Shown: positions 14,111 to 21,677 of the stretch, one piece after another | Layout of the letters: each line of letters opens with the position of its first letter | Position numbering within the stretch: position 1 is the first letter of the stretch | Source: a bacterium UBP12_UBA5184 | GTDB lineage: Bacteria > Vulcanimicrobiota > Vulcanimicrobiia > Vulcanimicrobiales > Vulcanimicrobiaceae | Direction: 5' to 3' | NCBI GenBank assembly: GCA_002413145.1 | Contig: DHWK01000034.1 | Coordinates: 5,732 to 39,307 of the forward strand | DNA length: 33,576 bases | Made by a program: the position numbers and the translations under genes | The notes under the pieces: model-generated | The model's database searches: none | Told to the model about the DNA's origin: nothing | Seen by the model: only the letters and a program-made list of their open reading frames with translations

Positions 14111-16108
14111 TCACCGCCGTTCGACAACGACCCGAAGCGAGGCCCGAGAAGGGTGCGCCCGGGGCCGATCACGATCGCCGACCGCCAGGGAGACGCGATG
14201 CTCGCCCGGGCCAATGCCCATGTCCAGCGTGTCAATCGTGGCCACAAACCCCGAATCCAAGAGATCGTCGTCGTGGAGCCGCAGGACGACGTCGGGTCGA
14301 GCGAGGCCATATCGCGCTCGGATCGGGCTCACCGGTGTTACACAAATGCCAATATCCTCGTGCAGTTCGCACGAGATGCCGTCGACGCGAATCTCAACCG
14401 AGCGCGCGGGTTTTCCGGTGCGTGAATCGATCGCCCAGCCATCGATCCGATAAGCTTCGCGGAAGCGAAGATGAAGCGGTTCGGTTTGCGGTTCGTAGAG
14501 ATTATATGGACCGATGCGCGTGATCCGCGCTTGGTATTCGACTTCATGAAGAACGACGGGCGGCCGGTAAAAACGCGCGTCGAGCGCGGCGAAACCGGCG
14601 AACGTCCCCGCAATCGAATACGCGACAAGTCCCGCACCGGCGGCGGTAGCAAGTAACCAGCGCGTTCGCCGTCGCCGAAATACTTGCGGCGCGTAGCGCG
14701 TCGCGCACAGAACGGCCGGCAGAATCAGCGGCAACCAGTACCGGCCTTGCTGCCCGAGCCCTCCGCCGGTCGAGATCAGGACCGCGAAGATCACGACGCC
14801 GAAGAGCAGGTAGCCATTCAGAATTACGTCGGACGCAAGCAGTTTTGCGGCCGCGAATCGCGAGCGCCGGCGCGCCACGTTCGCGAGCCTTCGCCAAACG
14901 AACAGCAGGCGCACGGCGACCAACACCGCGACCACCTGCGAGAGCAGCCCGATGAGCGTAAACACGAAATCGGTGAACGGCCCGAACTCGAAACGGTAGC
15001 CCGTCCATGAGATCATCCCCCAGTACGAGACGAAGGGGAGTCCGTAATAGAACGTCGTGCGCCATGCGTTTACGATCTGCTCGGCGACGTATCCGGCAAA
15101 GGGAATCAGACCCTTCGCCCACATGACGCCGAGCGGGTTGGCGTTGGCGGCGACGATCGCACCGACCTGATGGCCCAGGCCGTCGCTGATCCACAGCGCC
15201 GACAACGCGCCCAGCGCCGCGGGTCCGGCGACGAATGCGAGATACGACGCCCAACGCCTCGGCGAGTGCAGGGACGGCGCGCCGCGCAGCGTCCGATCGA
15301 CGAACGCCGGGAGCGCCGCGGCGACGAAGTATTGTGGTTTGGTCAGCACGAGCAGGCCGAGCGCGAGCCCGAGCCACAGGCCCGCCCGGAGCACGTCGGG
15401 CTCGCGCCGCAGCCGGAGTGAGAGATAGAACACGAGGGCGACCGCGGTGAATGCCAGGTTGTCGGACTGCACGTAGGCCGAGACCCACGTCGTGAGCGGA
15501 AACCAGGCGATCGCGGCCAGGAGGGCGAGGCGCAGATACACGTCGAGGCGCAGTTCGACGAGCGTCAGCCACGACAAGACGAGCGTGATTCCCAACAGCA
15601 CGACGTTGAACAGACGCGCCGCGAAGAATTCGGCGACGACCGAACCGCCGCTCAGCAGCGCGCCGGCGCCGATCGCGAGTGCGTCGAGCGCGTAATAGAG
15701 ATAGGGGTACTGCCGGGCTACCCACGGCGCCCGGCCGCCGTTCTGCGCGAGAAACGTCGCCGCAACGGGCGGAGCAGCCGACGCGAGCGACCCGTAATAC
15801 TCCCGCGTTCCATAGCCGGCCGGGACGCGGCCATCCGGGTTGTAGCGCATCGTCCGAAAACCACTGCGGTCTTCGAGATAGCGCACTGTCGGATGGACAT
15901 CGGTCGCCGGTCTTGCGTCACGCGCGAGGATCGGCGCGCGCGCCGTAAACAGCGTGAAGGCGTAGTCGGCGTGCGCGTTTTCGTCCGGCGACTGGAACAG
16001 CGGCACACGAAACACCCAGACGACCGCGAATGCAAGCCCGATCGCGATGATCGTGGCCGCAGCGATCCGCTCGTCCAGGGATCTGGCGCGGCCTTGCACG
16101 ACCGTCAT
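14111..16108 (-). CDS. Large membrane protein, DUF2142/GT-C-like putative glycosyltransferase
   Basis: This protein of about 665 residues has a first membrane segment followed by FQSPDENAHADYAF. The PDE-x-x-H signature occurs in the first outside loop of DUF2142 and related GT-C proteins. YPYLYYALDALAIGAGALL and roughly ten further membrane segments follow. The last 150 residues form a soluble, beta-rich domain with YRIDGWAIDSRTGKPARSVE and ARYGLARPDVV. ATG at 16108 is used; GTG at 16126 is equally possible because neither has a clear ribosome binding site. It lies downstream of the GT2 only by position, since both are minus strand and this gene is transcribed first. The substrate is unknown. 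Confidence 0.72.
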   Translation of the reverse strand: MTVVQGRARSLDERIAAATIIAIGLAFAVVWVFRVPLFQSPDENAHADYAFTLFTARAPILARDARPATDVHPTVRYLEDRSGFRTMRYNPDGRVPAGYGTREYYGSLASAAPPVAATFLAQNGGRAPWVARQYPYLYYALDALAIGAGALLSGGSVVAEFFAARLFNVVLLGITLVLSWLTLVELRLDVYLRLALLAAIAWFPLTTWVSAYVQSDNLAFTAVALVFYLSLRLRREPDVLRAGLWLGLALGLLVLTKPQYFVAAALPAFVDRTLRGAPSLHSPRRWASYLAFVAGPAALGALSALWISDGLGHQVGAIVAANANPLGVMWAKGLIPFAGYVAEQIVNAWRTTFYYGLPFVSYWGMISWTGYRFEFGPFTDFVFTLIGLLSQVVAVLVAVRLLFVWRRLANVARRRSRFAAAKLLASDVILNGYLLFGVVIFAVLISTGGGLGQQGRYWLPLILPAVLCATRYAPQVFRRRRTRWLLATAAGAGLVAYSIAGTFAGFAALDARFYRPPVVLHEVEYQARITRIGPYNLYEPQTEPLHLRFREAYRIDGWAIDSRTGKPARSVEIRVDGISCELHEDIGICVTPVSPIRARYGLARPDVVLRLHDDDLLDSGFVATIDTLDMGIGPGEHRVSLAVGDRDRPRAHPSRASLRVVVERR

Positions 16109-16154
16109 CTTTGGAGTGTCATTCACACGCCGACCGGCGCGTTCAGTAGACGGT

Positions 16155-16406
16155 TCAACCGCGCGCTGGTTCGCCCCAACCCGAGCGCAGGTACGTCCCG
16201 TCGACGACGATCGCCGGGACGGTCGGATCGCCTCCGGTGTAAGCGAACATGCGCTCGCGCTCCGCGCGATCGTTCTGCGCGTCGTGCACCTCGTACTCGA
16301 CGCCACAGCCGTCGTAGTACGCGCGCGCTTCGGCGCAATACGGACAGTCGGGCGAGACGTAGAGTTCGAGGCGCTGGTCGGGCCCGATGTCCCTGTAGTC
16401 GATCAT
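16155..16406 (-). CDS. Glutaredoxin-like protein
   Basis: This 83-residue protein has a thioredoxin fold: ELYVSPDCPYCAEARAYYD with a CPYC dithiol active site, then TVPAIVVDGTYL containing the cis-proline, and a short C-terminal helix. It would reduce disulfides or glutathione mixed disulfides (or the local thiol equivalent) in the cytoplasm. ATG at 16406 overlaps the stop of the LOR/SDH gene as ATGA. The two proteins are therefore made from one message, which suggests a redox partner or a protective role. Both active-site cysteines are intact. Length is normal for small glutaredoxins. Confidence 0.88.
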   Translation of the reverse strand: MIDYRDIGPDQRLELYVSPDCPYCAEARAYYDGCGVEYEVHDAQNDRAERERMFAYTGGDPTVPAIVVDGTYLRSGWGEPARG

Positions 16407-17680
16407 GCACGTCCGCCTTTCGCCGGCGTCGCCGGAACTTCGGTGAGGGCACTCCAGATATCTCGCAGAAAGGACGCGACGTCCATCACCAGACCGATCG
16501 TCTGGGTCGTGCCGCGGTCGGTCAGCTTGGTCACGCTGGCCGGATTGATGTCGACGCAGATGACCTTGCACGTCGCCGGCAAGAGGTTGCCGACGGCGAT
16601 CGAGTGCAGCAGCGTTCCCACCAAGAGCGCCATCCCGATCTCCGGGACGTATCTGCGCATCGCACGCTGCGCTTCGACGGCGTCGGTGATCACGTCGGGG
16701 AGCGGTCCGTCGTCGCGAATCGAACCGGCGAGCACGACCGGGATTTTCTTCTTATACGCCTCGTACATGATGCCGCCGCGCAGCACGCCTGCATCGATCG
16801 CCTGCTGGATCCCCCCGAGCCCGCGGACGCGGTTGACCGCGCGCAGATGGTGGACGTGACCCTCTTCGACCGGGAAGGCGTCGCTCAAGTCGACGCCGAG
16901 CGACGTCCCGTAGAATTGCGACTCGATGTCGTGCAGGGCGAGTGCGTTGCCGGCGAAGAGCGCGTCGACATAGTCGTGCTTGATCAAGCGCTCGAGATAC
17001 TTGCCGGCGCCGGTGTGGACGATCGCTGGGCCGCCGACCAACAGGACGCGCTTGCCCTCGGCATGGGTCGCGACCAATTCGCGCGCGACCTCGCTCAAGA
17101 GCGACTCCTTCGGCTTCTCGCTCGAGACGGTCGACGACATAAACTCGAAGACCTGACGGCGGCGCGCGCGGTTGAGCGCTTGGACGCGCACGCCGCTGTG
17201 ACCGACGACGACGCGCTCGCCGGCGCGGACGTCGGGCGGCGCGACCGTCCGCGCACTCCCCTCGTCGACGACGATCGCACAGTCCATCTCCGGCAATGAA
17301 GCCGCGAGCCACCCCCCGTCGACCCGGACCTCCGTCTGGAGGTTGGTCGTGGCGTAAAACCCTTCGGGCAGAATGCCGTCGCGAGGAGCGGGTTCGGTCT
17401 CGGCGTCGGTATCGTCGGCGACGACGGCGCCGACGTCACGCAGCTTGTCGAGCAGATCGATCAAAGCGGCTTCGTGGTCGGCTTCGATCCGCAGCCGCGC
17501 CGTGCTCGCTTCGGTGGCGGTTTTGCCGACGTTGAAGTTGTCGATGGTGTAACGCGCGAACTCGTTGTCCATGATGATCTCGAGGACGCGTCCGAAGACG
17601 CCCGAGTCCAGAATGTGACCGCGCAGCTCGATCTCGCGGACGAACGCTTTTCCGCTCGCGTTCTTTGCAGGCTCCGCCAT
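16403..17680 (-). CDS. LOR/SDH-domain protein (TIGR00300 type), ornithine cyclodeaminase-like
   Basis: This is a 425-residue protein. The N-terminal region has VREIELRGHILDSGVFGRVL and an ACT-like stretch (about residues 40-90). The C-terminal half is Rossmann-like, with LLVGGPAIVHTGAGKYLERL, FAGNALALHDIESQFYGTSL and LLVGTLLHSIAVGNLLPA. These match the LOR/SDH bifunctional-enzyme conserved domain. That domain is known from archaeal ornithine cyclodeaminase and from the C-terminal half of cyanobacterial AgrE/ArgZ arginine catabolic enzymes. Here it stands alone without the arginine dihydrolase half. The likely reaction is ornithine to proline plus ammonia, with NAD; this is family inference. 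ATG 17680 has GTGAGG three bases upstream. Upstream frame to 18022 is the reverse of rsmI and was excluded. Confidence 0.82.
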   Translation of the reverse strand: MAEPAKNASGKAFVREIELRGHILDSGVFGRVLEIIMDNEFARYTIDNFNVGKTATEASTARLRIEADHEAALIDLLDKLRDVGAVVADDTDAETEPAPRDGILPEGFYATTNLQTEVRVDGGWLAASLPEMDCAIVVDEGSARTVAPPDVRAGERVVVGHSGVRVQALNRARRRQVFEFMSSTVSSEKPKESLLSEVARELVATHAEGKRVLLVGGPAIVHTGAGKYLERLIKHDYVDALFAGNALALHDIESQFYGTSLGVDLSDAFPVEEGHVHHLRAVNRVRGLGGIQQAIDAGVLRGGIMYEAYKKKIPVVLAGSIRDDGPLPDVITDAVEAQRAMRRYVPEIGMALLVGTLLHSIAVGNLLPATCKVICVDINPASVTKLTDRGTTQTIGLVMDVASFLRDIWSALTEVPATPAKGGRA

Positions 17681-17693
17681 TAGCCTCACGTTC

Positions 17694-18530
17694 GTGCCGA
17701 CGCCGCTCGGCAACCTGCGCGACATCACGCTGCGCGCGCTCGACGTCTTGCGCGACTGCGCGCTCGTGGTCGCCGAGGACACGCGCGTCGCGCGTCGTTT
17801 GCTCGGCGCCCACGCGATCGCCGGAAAACGCATCCTCGGGTATCGCGAGCAGAACGCCGCGCGCGTTACGCCGGCGATCCTCGCTCGAGCAAAGCGCGAA
17901 CTCGTCGCCGTGACGACCGACGCCGGGATGCCGGGCCTTTCCGACCCGGGGCGCGAGCTGCTCGGGGCGGCGCGCGCGGCGGGGATCGAAGTCGAAGTTT
18001 TGCCCGGACCGGCCGCCTTCATCTGCGCCGCGGTGCTGTCGGGGTTTCCGCTCGAAGGTCTGGTGTTCGGTGGTTTTCTGCCGCGCGCGTCGGAGGCGCG
18101 CGCGCGGGCGTTGCAAAGCGCGCTCGAAACGGGGACGGCTCACGCGTGGTACGAATCGCCGCAGCGAATCGTCGCGAGCCTCGAGGTGCTGGCGAAGCTC
18201 GATCCGGCGGCGACGGTCTTGATCGCCCGCGAGCTGACAAAAGTGCACGAGCAACAGATCCTCGGGACGCCGGCGCAAGCGCTCGCGGCGCTGGAACGCC
18301 CGGTGCGCGGCGAGATCACCCTCGTGCTGGGGCCGCGCGACGCCGGCGCAGCGCGGCGCAACGGCGGGGATCTCGGCGCGGCGATCGAGGCCGCGCTCGA
18401 CGCCGGCCTCTCGGTCGCGGCGGCCGCGAAGATGCTCGCGCGCGAACGCGACGAGAACCGCAGCGAGCTCTATGCGCGCGTCGTGGAGCGCAAACGCGAC
18501 CGCTCGGGGAAGCGGCCGCGCGGGTCTTGA
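17694..18530 (+). CDS. rsmI: 16S rRNA (cytidine-1402-2'-O)-methyltransferase RsmI
   Basis: This is a tetrapyrrole-methylase-fold enzyme of about 278 residues. It has PTPLGNLRDITLRALDVL at the N-terminus, VVAEDTRVARRLL, TTDAGMPGLSDPGRELL and LPGPAAFICAAVLSGFPLEG, all RsmI hallmarks. It uses SAM to 2'-O-methylate C1402 in the 30S decoding centre. The first standard start is GTG 17694, but it removes most of the first beta strand (usually L-Y-x-V before PTP). In-frame codons upstream encode ISLTF, beginning at an ATT at 17679 with AGG seven bases upstream. The true start may be that rare codon. The gene is divergent from the LOR/SDH gene with no spacer. metG follows almost without a gap. Confidence 0.92.
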   Translation: MPTPLGNLRDITLRALDVLRDCALVVAEDTRVARRLLGAHAIAGKRILGYREQNAARVTPAILARAKRELVAVTTDAGMPGLSDPGRELLGAARAAGIEVEVLPGPAAFICAAVLSGFPLEGLVFGGFLPRASEARARALQSALETGTAHAWYESPQRIVASLEVLAKLDPAATVLIARELTKVHEQQILGTPAQALAALERPVRGEITLVLGPRDAGAARRNGGDLGAAIEAALDAGLSVAAAAKMLARERDENRSELYARVVERKRDRSGKRPRGS

Positions 18531-18541
18531 AGCTTAGCCGG

Positions 18542-20071
18542 GTGCCGACGGCCGAACGCCCTTTTTACGTCACGACGCCGATCTATTATATCAGCGGCAA
18601 CCCGCACCTCGGACACGCGTATACCTCGATCGCCGCCGACGTTTTGACGCGCTTCCATCGAACGCGCGGGAAGGCGTTCATGCTCACCGGTACCGACGAG
18701 CACGGCCAAAAAGTTGCGCAGGCCGCCGCCGCCGCCGGCCTCGCCCCGCAAGCCTGGACCGACGGGCTGGTCGGAAAGTGGAAGGAGCTGTGCGCGCGCT
18801 ACGAGGTCGAGTACGACGACTTCATCCGTACCACCGAGGAGCGCCATACCAAGGCCGTGGTCGCAGTCTTCGAACGGCTCAAGGAAAAAGGCGACGTCTA
18901 CCTCGGCAAGTATGAAGGCTGGTATTGCACTAACGACGAGACCTTTTGGCTCGAGGCGAAGCTCGTCGAAGGTCGCTGTCCGAACCCCGAATGCCGGCGC
19001 GAAGTGCAGTGGCTCTCCGAAGACAACTGGTTCTTCGCTCTTTCGAAGTACCGCGACCGGCTGCTCGCCTATTATAAGGAACGCCCGCACTGGGTTCGGC
19101 CCGAGCGCGCCTACAACGAGATGCTCTCGACCCTCGAAGGCGGGCTCGAAGATCTCTGCATCTCGCGCGTCAACCTCGACTGGGGCGTCCCGCTGCCGGG
19201 CGGCGGCGTCATGTACGTCTGGCTCGACGCCCTGCTCAACTACATCACCGCCCTGGGCTGGCCCGAGGGCGAGCGCTTTGGAGAATTCTGGCCGCCGGCC
19301 GTTCAGCTCGTCGGTAAAGAGATCGCGCGCTTTCACACGCTCATTTGGCCCGCGGTGCTGTGGGCGCTGGGGCTGCCGCTACCCGCCGTCGTCTTCGCCC
19401 ACGGTTGGATGACCAAAGACGGCGAGAAGATGAGCAAGAGCCGAGGCAACGTGATGGATCCCTTCGAATCGGCCGACCGCTTCGGGGCCGACGCGGTACG
19501 CTATTTCCTGTTGCGCGAGGCGCCCTTCGGCAGCGACTTCTCGATCGGCGACGAGAAGATTCGTCTGCGCCACAACGGCGATCTCGGTAACGATCTCGGC
19601 AATCTCGTGCGACGCAGCCTCGCGATGCTCGAGCGCTATCGCAACGGCCTCGTGCCGCAACCGCCCGACGCCTCGGAGATCGGCGAGCGCAGCGCCGACC
19701 TCGGCGAGCGGGTCGCACGACACCTGGGCGCGCTCGGCTTCCGCGATGCGCTGGAGGCGATCTGGGAATTGGTCGCCGCGCTCAACCGTGCGATCGACGA
19801 GCGTAAACCCTGGGAGTTACACAAAGCCGAGCGCGGCGTCGAACTCGACGCGATCCTCTACGATTGTTGCGAAGGCTTACGCTGGCTGGCCCATCTCTTG
19901 GCGCCCTTCATGCCGGCGAAGGCCGGCGAGATTTGGACCCAGCTCGGACTCGAAGGCGCACCCGCCGGCGATTGGCGCGACGAATTGCGATGGGGTGGTC
20001 TCGCCGCCGGAACGCAGACGCGACCCGCCGCCGCACCGCTCTTCCCGCGCATCGAACCCGACGCCGCCTAG
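18542..20071 (+). CDS. metG: Methionyl-tRNA synthetase
   Basis: This is a 509-residue class I synthetase. The HIGH-type motif HLGH is at residues 22-25, the connective domain at about 115-170, KMSKS at 296-300, and an anticodon-binding helical domain at about 380-500. It lacks the C-terminal tRNA-binding (EMAP-like) domain, as in many short bacterial MetRS proteins. The zinc-knuckle region keeps C129, C146 and C151, but the position usually held by the second Cys is Asn/Asp (CTNDETFW), so zinc binding may be weakened or absent. The start is GTG 18542; a TTG at 18527 would overlap the rsmI stop (TTGA). The stop overlaps, tail to tail, the stop of the opposite-strand gene. Confidence 0.95.
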   Translation: MPTAERPFYVTTPIYYISGNPHLGHAYTSIAADVLTRFHRTRGKAFMLTGTDEHGQKVAQAAAAAGLAPQAWTDGLVGKWKELCARYEVEYDDFIRTTEERHTKAVVAVFERLKEKGDVYLGKYEGWYCTNDETFWLEAKLVEGRCPNPECRREVQWLSEDNWFFALSKYRDRLLAYYKERPHWVRPERAYNEMLSTLEGGLEDLCISRVNLDWGVPLPGGGVMYVWLDALLNYITALGWPEGERFGEFWPPAVQLVGKEIARFHTLIWPAVLWALGLPLPAVVFAHGWMTKDGEKMSKSRGNVMDPFESADRFGADAVRYFLLREAPFGSDFSIGDEKIRLRHNGDLGNDLGNLVRRSLAMLERYRNGLVPQPPDASEIGERSADLGERVARHLGALGFRDALEAIWELVAALNRAIDERKPWELHKAERGVELDAILYDCCEGLRWLAHLLAPFMPAKAGEIWTQLGLEGAPAGDWRDELRWGGLAAGTQTRPAAAPLFPRIEPDAA

Positions 20072-20520
20072 CGGCGTTTGGCGATGAGGCGGCGTTCGAG
20101 CGACAGCGCGAGCTGCTGCTGCAACGCGGCGGCGTCGGCGTGCGCCGGATCGGCGATCGCAATCAAACTGTAGGTCCGGTTGCGATAGCGCAGACTCAGG
20201 CCGTGGCCTGCGAGTCTCCCCGGCGCGAAGTCGTCGTGGCGCGCGACGACGAACAGCATCCCTTGCTTGTCGGAGTCGGTCGAGACGTACTGACAGACGG
20301 TGCCGTCGGTCGGACGCAAACGCATCGGCGCGCCGAACACCGCGCCGATTTCGCGTTCGGCGAAGATCGAACAGGGAATGCCCGCGAGGGTCTTGGACGG
20401 GTCGCGCGCCGGCGCGAACGCGAAGGTCAGGAAGAGCAGGACGAACGTCCCGAGCGCGAGGGAAGCGCGGATGAGTTCGTTGCGTTCTTCGCGCGCGCGC
20501 TCGCTGGAGGATTGAAACAT
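20068..20520 (-). CDS. Single-pass membrane protein with small extracytoplasmic domain, unknown function
   Basis: I do not recognise this 150-residue protein. A charged N-terminus (SSSERAREERNELIR) is followed by one membrane helix at about 18-36 (ASLALGTFVLLFLTFAFAP). A 110-residue exported domain then has two cysteines (GIPCSIFA and GTVCQYVS), likely a disulfide, and a repeated helix near the end (AALQQQLALSLERRL). The C-x(n)-C plus GxP pattern loosely recalls the DUF3558-like lipoprotein fold, but there is no lipobox. ATG 20520 is chosen over upstream codons because it precedes a sensible membrane anchor. Its TAG shares two bases with the metG TAG on the other strand. Confidence 0.65.
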   Translation of the reverse strand: MFQSSSERAREERNELIRASLALGTFVLLFLTFAFAPARDPSKTLAGIPCSIFAEREIGAVFGAPMRLRPTDGTVCQYVSTDSDKQGMLFVVARHDDFAPGRLAGHGLSLRYRNRTYSLIAIADPAHADAAALQQQLALSLERRLIAKRR

Positions 20521-20611
20521 GACACTCGCATTACACCACGCGCGCCGGCCTAGCGCATCCGACGTTTGTAGAAGCAACGGCGGGCGAATCGAGCGCGGAA
20601 GACCCGACGCT

Positions 20612-20669
20612 TGTGACATTCGTCAAAGGCTACGACCAAGGTCGCAGTTTTGTTTATACAAACGTCACA
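20612..20669. repeat. Nested inverted repeat (possible regulatory hairpin) in a 183-base gap
   Basis: Outer arms at 20612-20623 (tgtgacattcgt) and 20658-20669 (acaaacgtcaca) match in inverted orientation at ten of twelve positions. Inside them ctacgacc (20630-20637) and ggtcgcag (20640-20647) pair along eight positions with one wobble in the minus-strand RNA. The block is more AT-rich than its surroundings. It sits 92 bases upstream of the minus-strand start at 20520, after the stop of the TonB-like gene. There is no U-tract on either side, so it is not a standard terminator. The rest of the gap 20521-20703 shows nothing else I can support. Confidence 0.4.
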
Positions 20670-20703
20670 GCCGCCTTCTCGTATCCTTAGCGTTTGAACG
20701 ATG

Positions 20704-21612
20704 CTAAATGTCCACGCCGTGACGGCGCGCGTAATCGCGCATCTCGGGGCTTGCGTACGTGCCCGGCGCCAATTTGAAATCGGGATCGGGTCCGGGGACC
20801 GGGATGTGTTGACCCTCGCTTGCCGACATCGAGCCGTTGAAGGGGTCGCGGTTGGGCGGGAAGTGGATCGGCCACGGCATCGCCTGGCGTTCCAAATTTC
20901 CGTCGAACTTTTGAACGTTGCAGCTGACGTAATAGTAGTTGAAGCCGCCATGCTGCCACGACTTGAGCGGATCGCAAAGTCCCTGATAGCCTCGCATGTC
21001 GCTCGACGAACCGAGCATCTGCATGCGGTAACGGCGGTTCGCGGCCGGCGCTTGCCGCGGCACGGCGAGTGAATTGGTGTCGTTGCGCGCTTGCGCGATC
21101 GTGCGAGAAAGATCGCTCTCGATCCGTGAAAGTTCTTCTTGACTGAGCGACGGAACCGACGCTTGATGCGGGCGTCCCGTTCGTTCGGTCGGTTTCTGCA
21201 AGGCGGCGACGCGACGTTCGGGTAGCGCCGTCGGTTCCTGCGTCGGCGGCGCGCTTGGATTGGGTGGCGCGGGCTGCGCGCGCTTCGCCAATTCGTGCAC
21301 GATCCGAGAGGGCGCCGGTAACTCCGGCAACGTTTGAGGATTCGCAGGCGATTGGGGCGCGCGCGGCCGCGGAGGTTGCGCCTTCGGCTTTAGGGCGGGG
21401 ACGGGCTTGGGACGTTTGTCGAGCCGAATCGCGCTCGAGAGCATCACGACCTCCTGCTCCGGCGGCCGCAGAAACGGGAGGTGCACTTTCGCCAAGAGTC
21501 CCGTGCTTTGCACGTAGAAGAGCGCGCCGAGCAGGTGGACGACGATCGAGCCCAGGAGCGCGATGATGAGAAAACGCCGATCGCGGCGCTCGTCCTCGGC
21601 GCTCGTAATCAT
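20704..21612 (-). CDS. TonB-like single-pass protein with unfamiliar C-terminal domain
   Basis: This is a 302-residue protein. Residues 1-12 are charged, 13-34 are a membrane helix (FLIIALLGSIVVHLLGALFY), and about 60-145 are a Pro/Ala/Lys-rich rod (KPKPVPALKPKAQPPRPRAP), the classic TonB/TolA architecture. A helical stretch with SLSQEELSRIESDLSRTIAQ follows. The last 110 residues (YRMQMLGSSSDMRGYQGLCD onward) do not show the TonB C-terminal pattern. They contain two Cys (GLCDP, VSCNV) and many aromatic residues. It may span the periplasm but need not transduce energy. ATG 21612 has no strong ribosome binding site. It is divergent from the GT2 gene, with 65 bases between starts. Confidence 0.68.
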   Translation of the reverse strand: MITSAEDERRDRRFLIIALLGSIVVHLLGALFYVQSTGLLAKVHLPFLRPPEQEVVMLSSAIRLDKRPKPVPALKPKAQPPRPRAPQSPANPQTLPELPAPSRIVHELAKRAQPAPPNPSAPPTQEPTALPERRVAALQKPTERTGRPHQASVPSLSQEELSRIESDLSRTIAQARNDTNSLAVPRQAPAANRRYRMQMLGSSSDMRGYQGLCDPLKSWQHGGFNYYYVSCNVQKFDGNLERQAMPWPIHFPPNRDPFNGSMSASEGQHIPVPGPDPDFKLAPGTYASPEMRDYARRHGVDI

Positions 21613-21677
21613 GCGGGCGAGCGCCCCGAGAGGCCGGACCTAAACTCGGGGTCCGACCCGGTCGAACCTCGAGATGG

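Noticed and set aside
17681..18022. Extension of the LOR/SDH frame upstream of ATG 17680
   Set aside because: It runs antisense through rsmI, has Ser/Arg-rich composition, and the family N-terminus (ELRGHI) begins soon after 17680, which also has a ribosome binding site.
20612..20669. Classical CRP site (TGTGA-N6-TCACA)
   Set aside because: The two half-sites are about 40 bases apart, far from the six-base spacing of a CRP dimer site.
20519..20707. 62-codon plus-strand ORF in the gap after the TonB-like gene
   Set aside because: Composition is Arg/Cys-rich, with no ribosome binding site, and it covers the nested inverted repeat; it looks like random open frame in GC-rich DNA.
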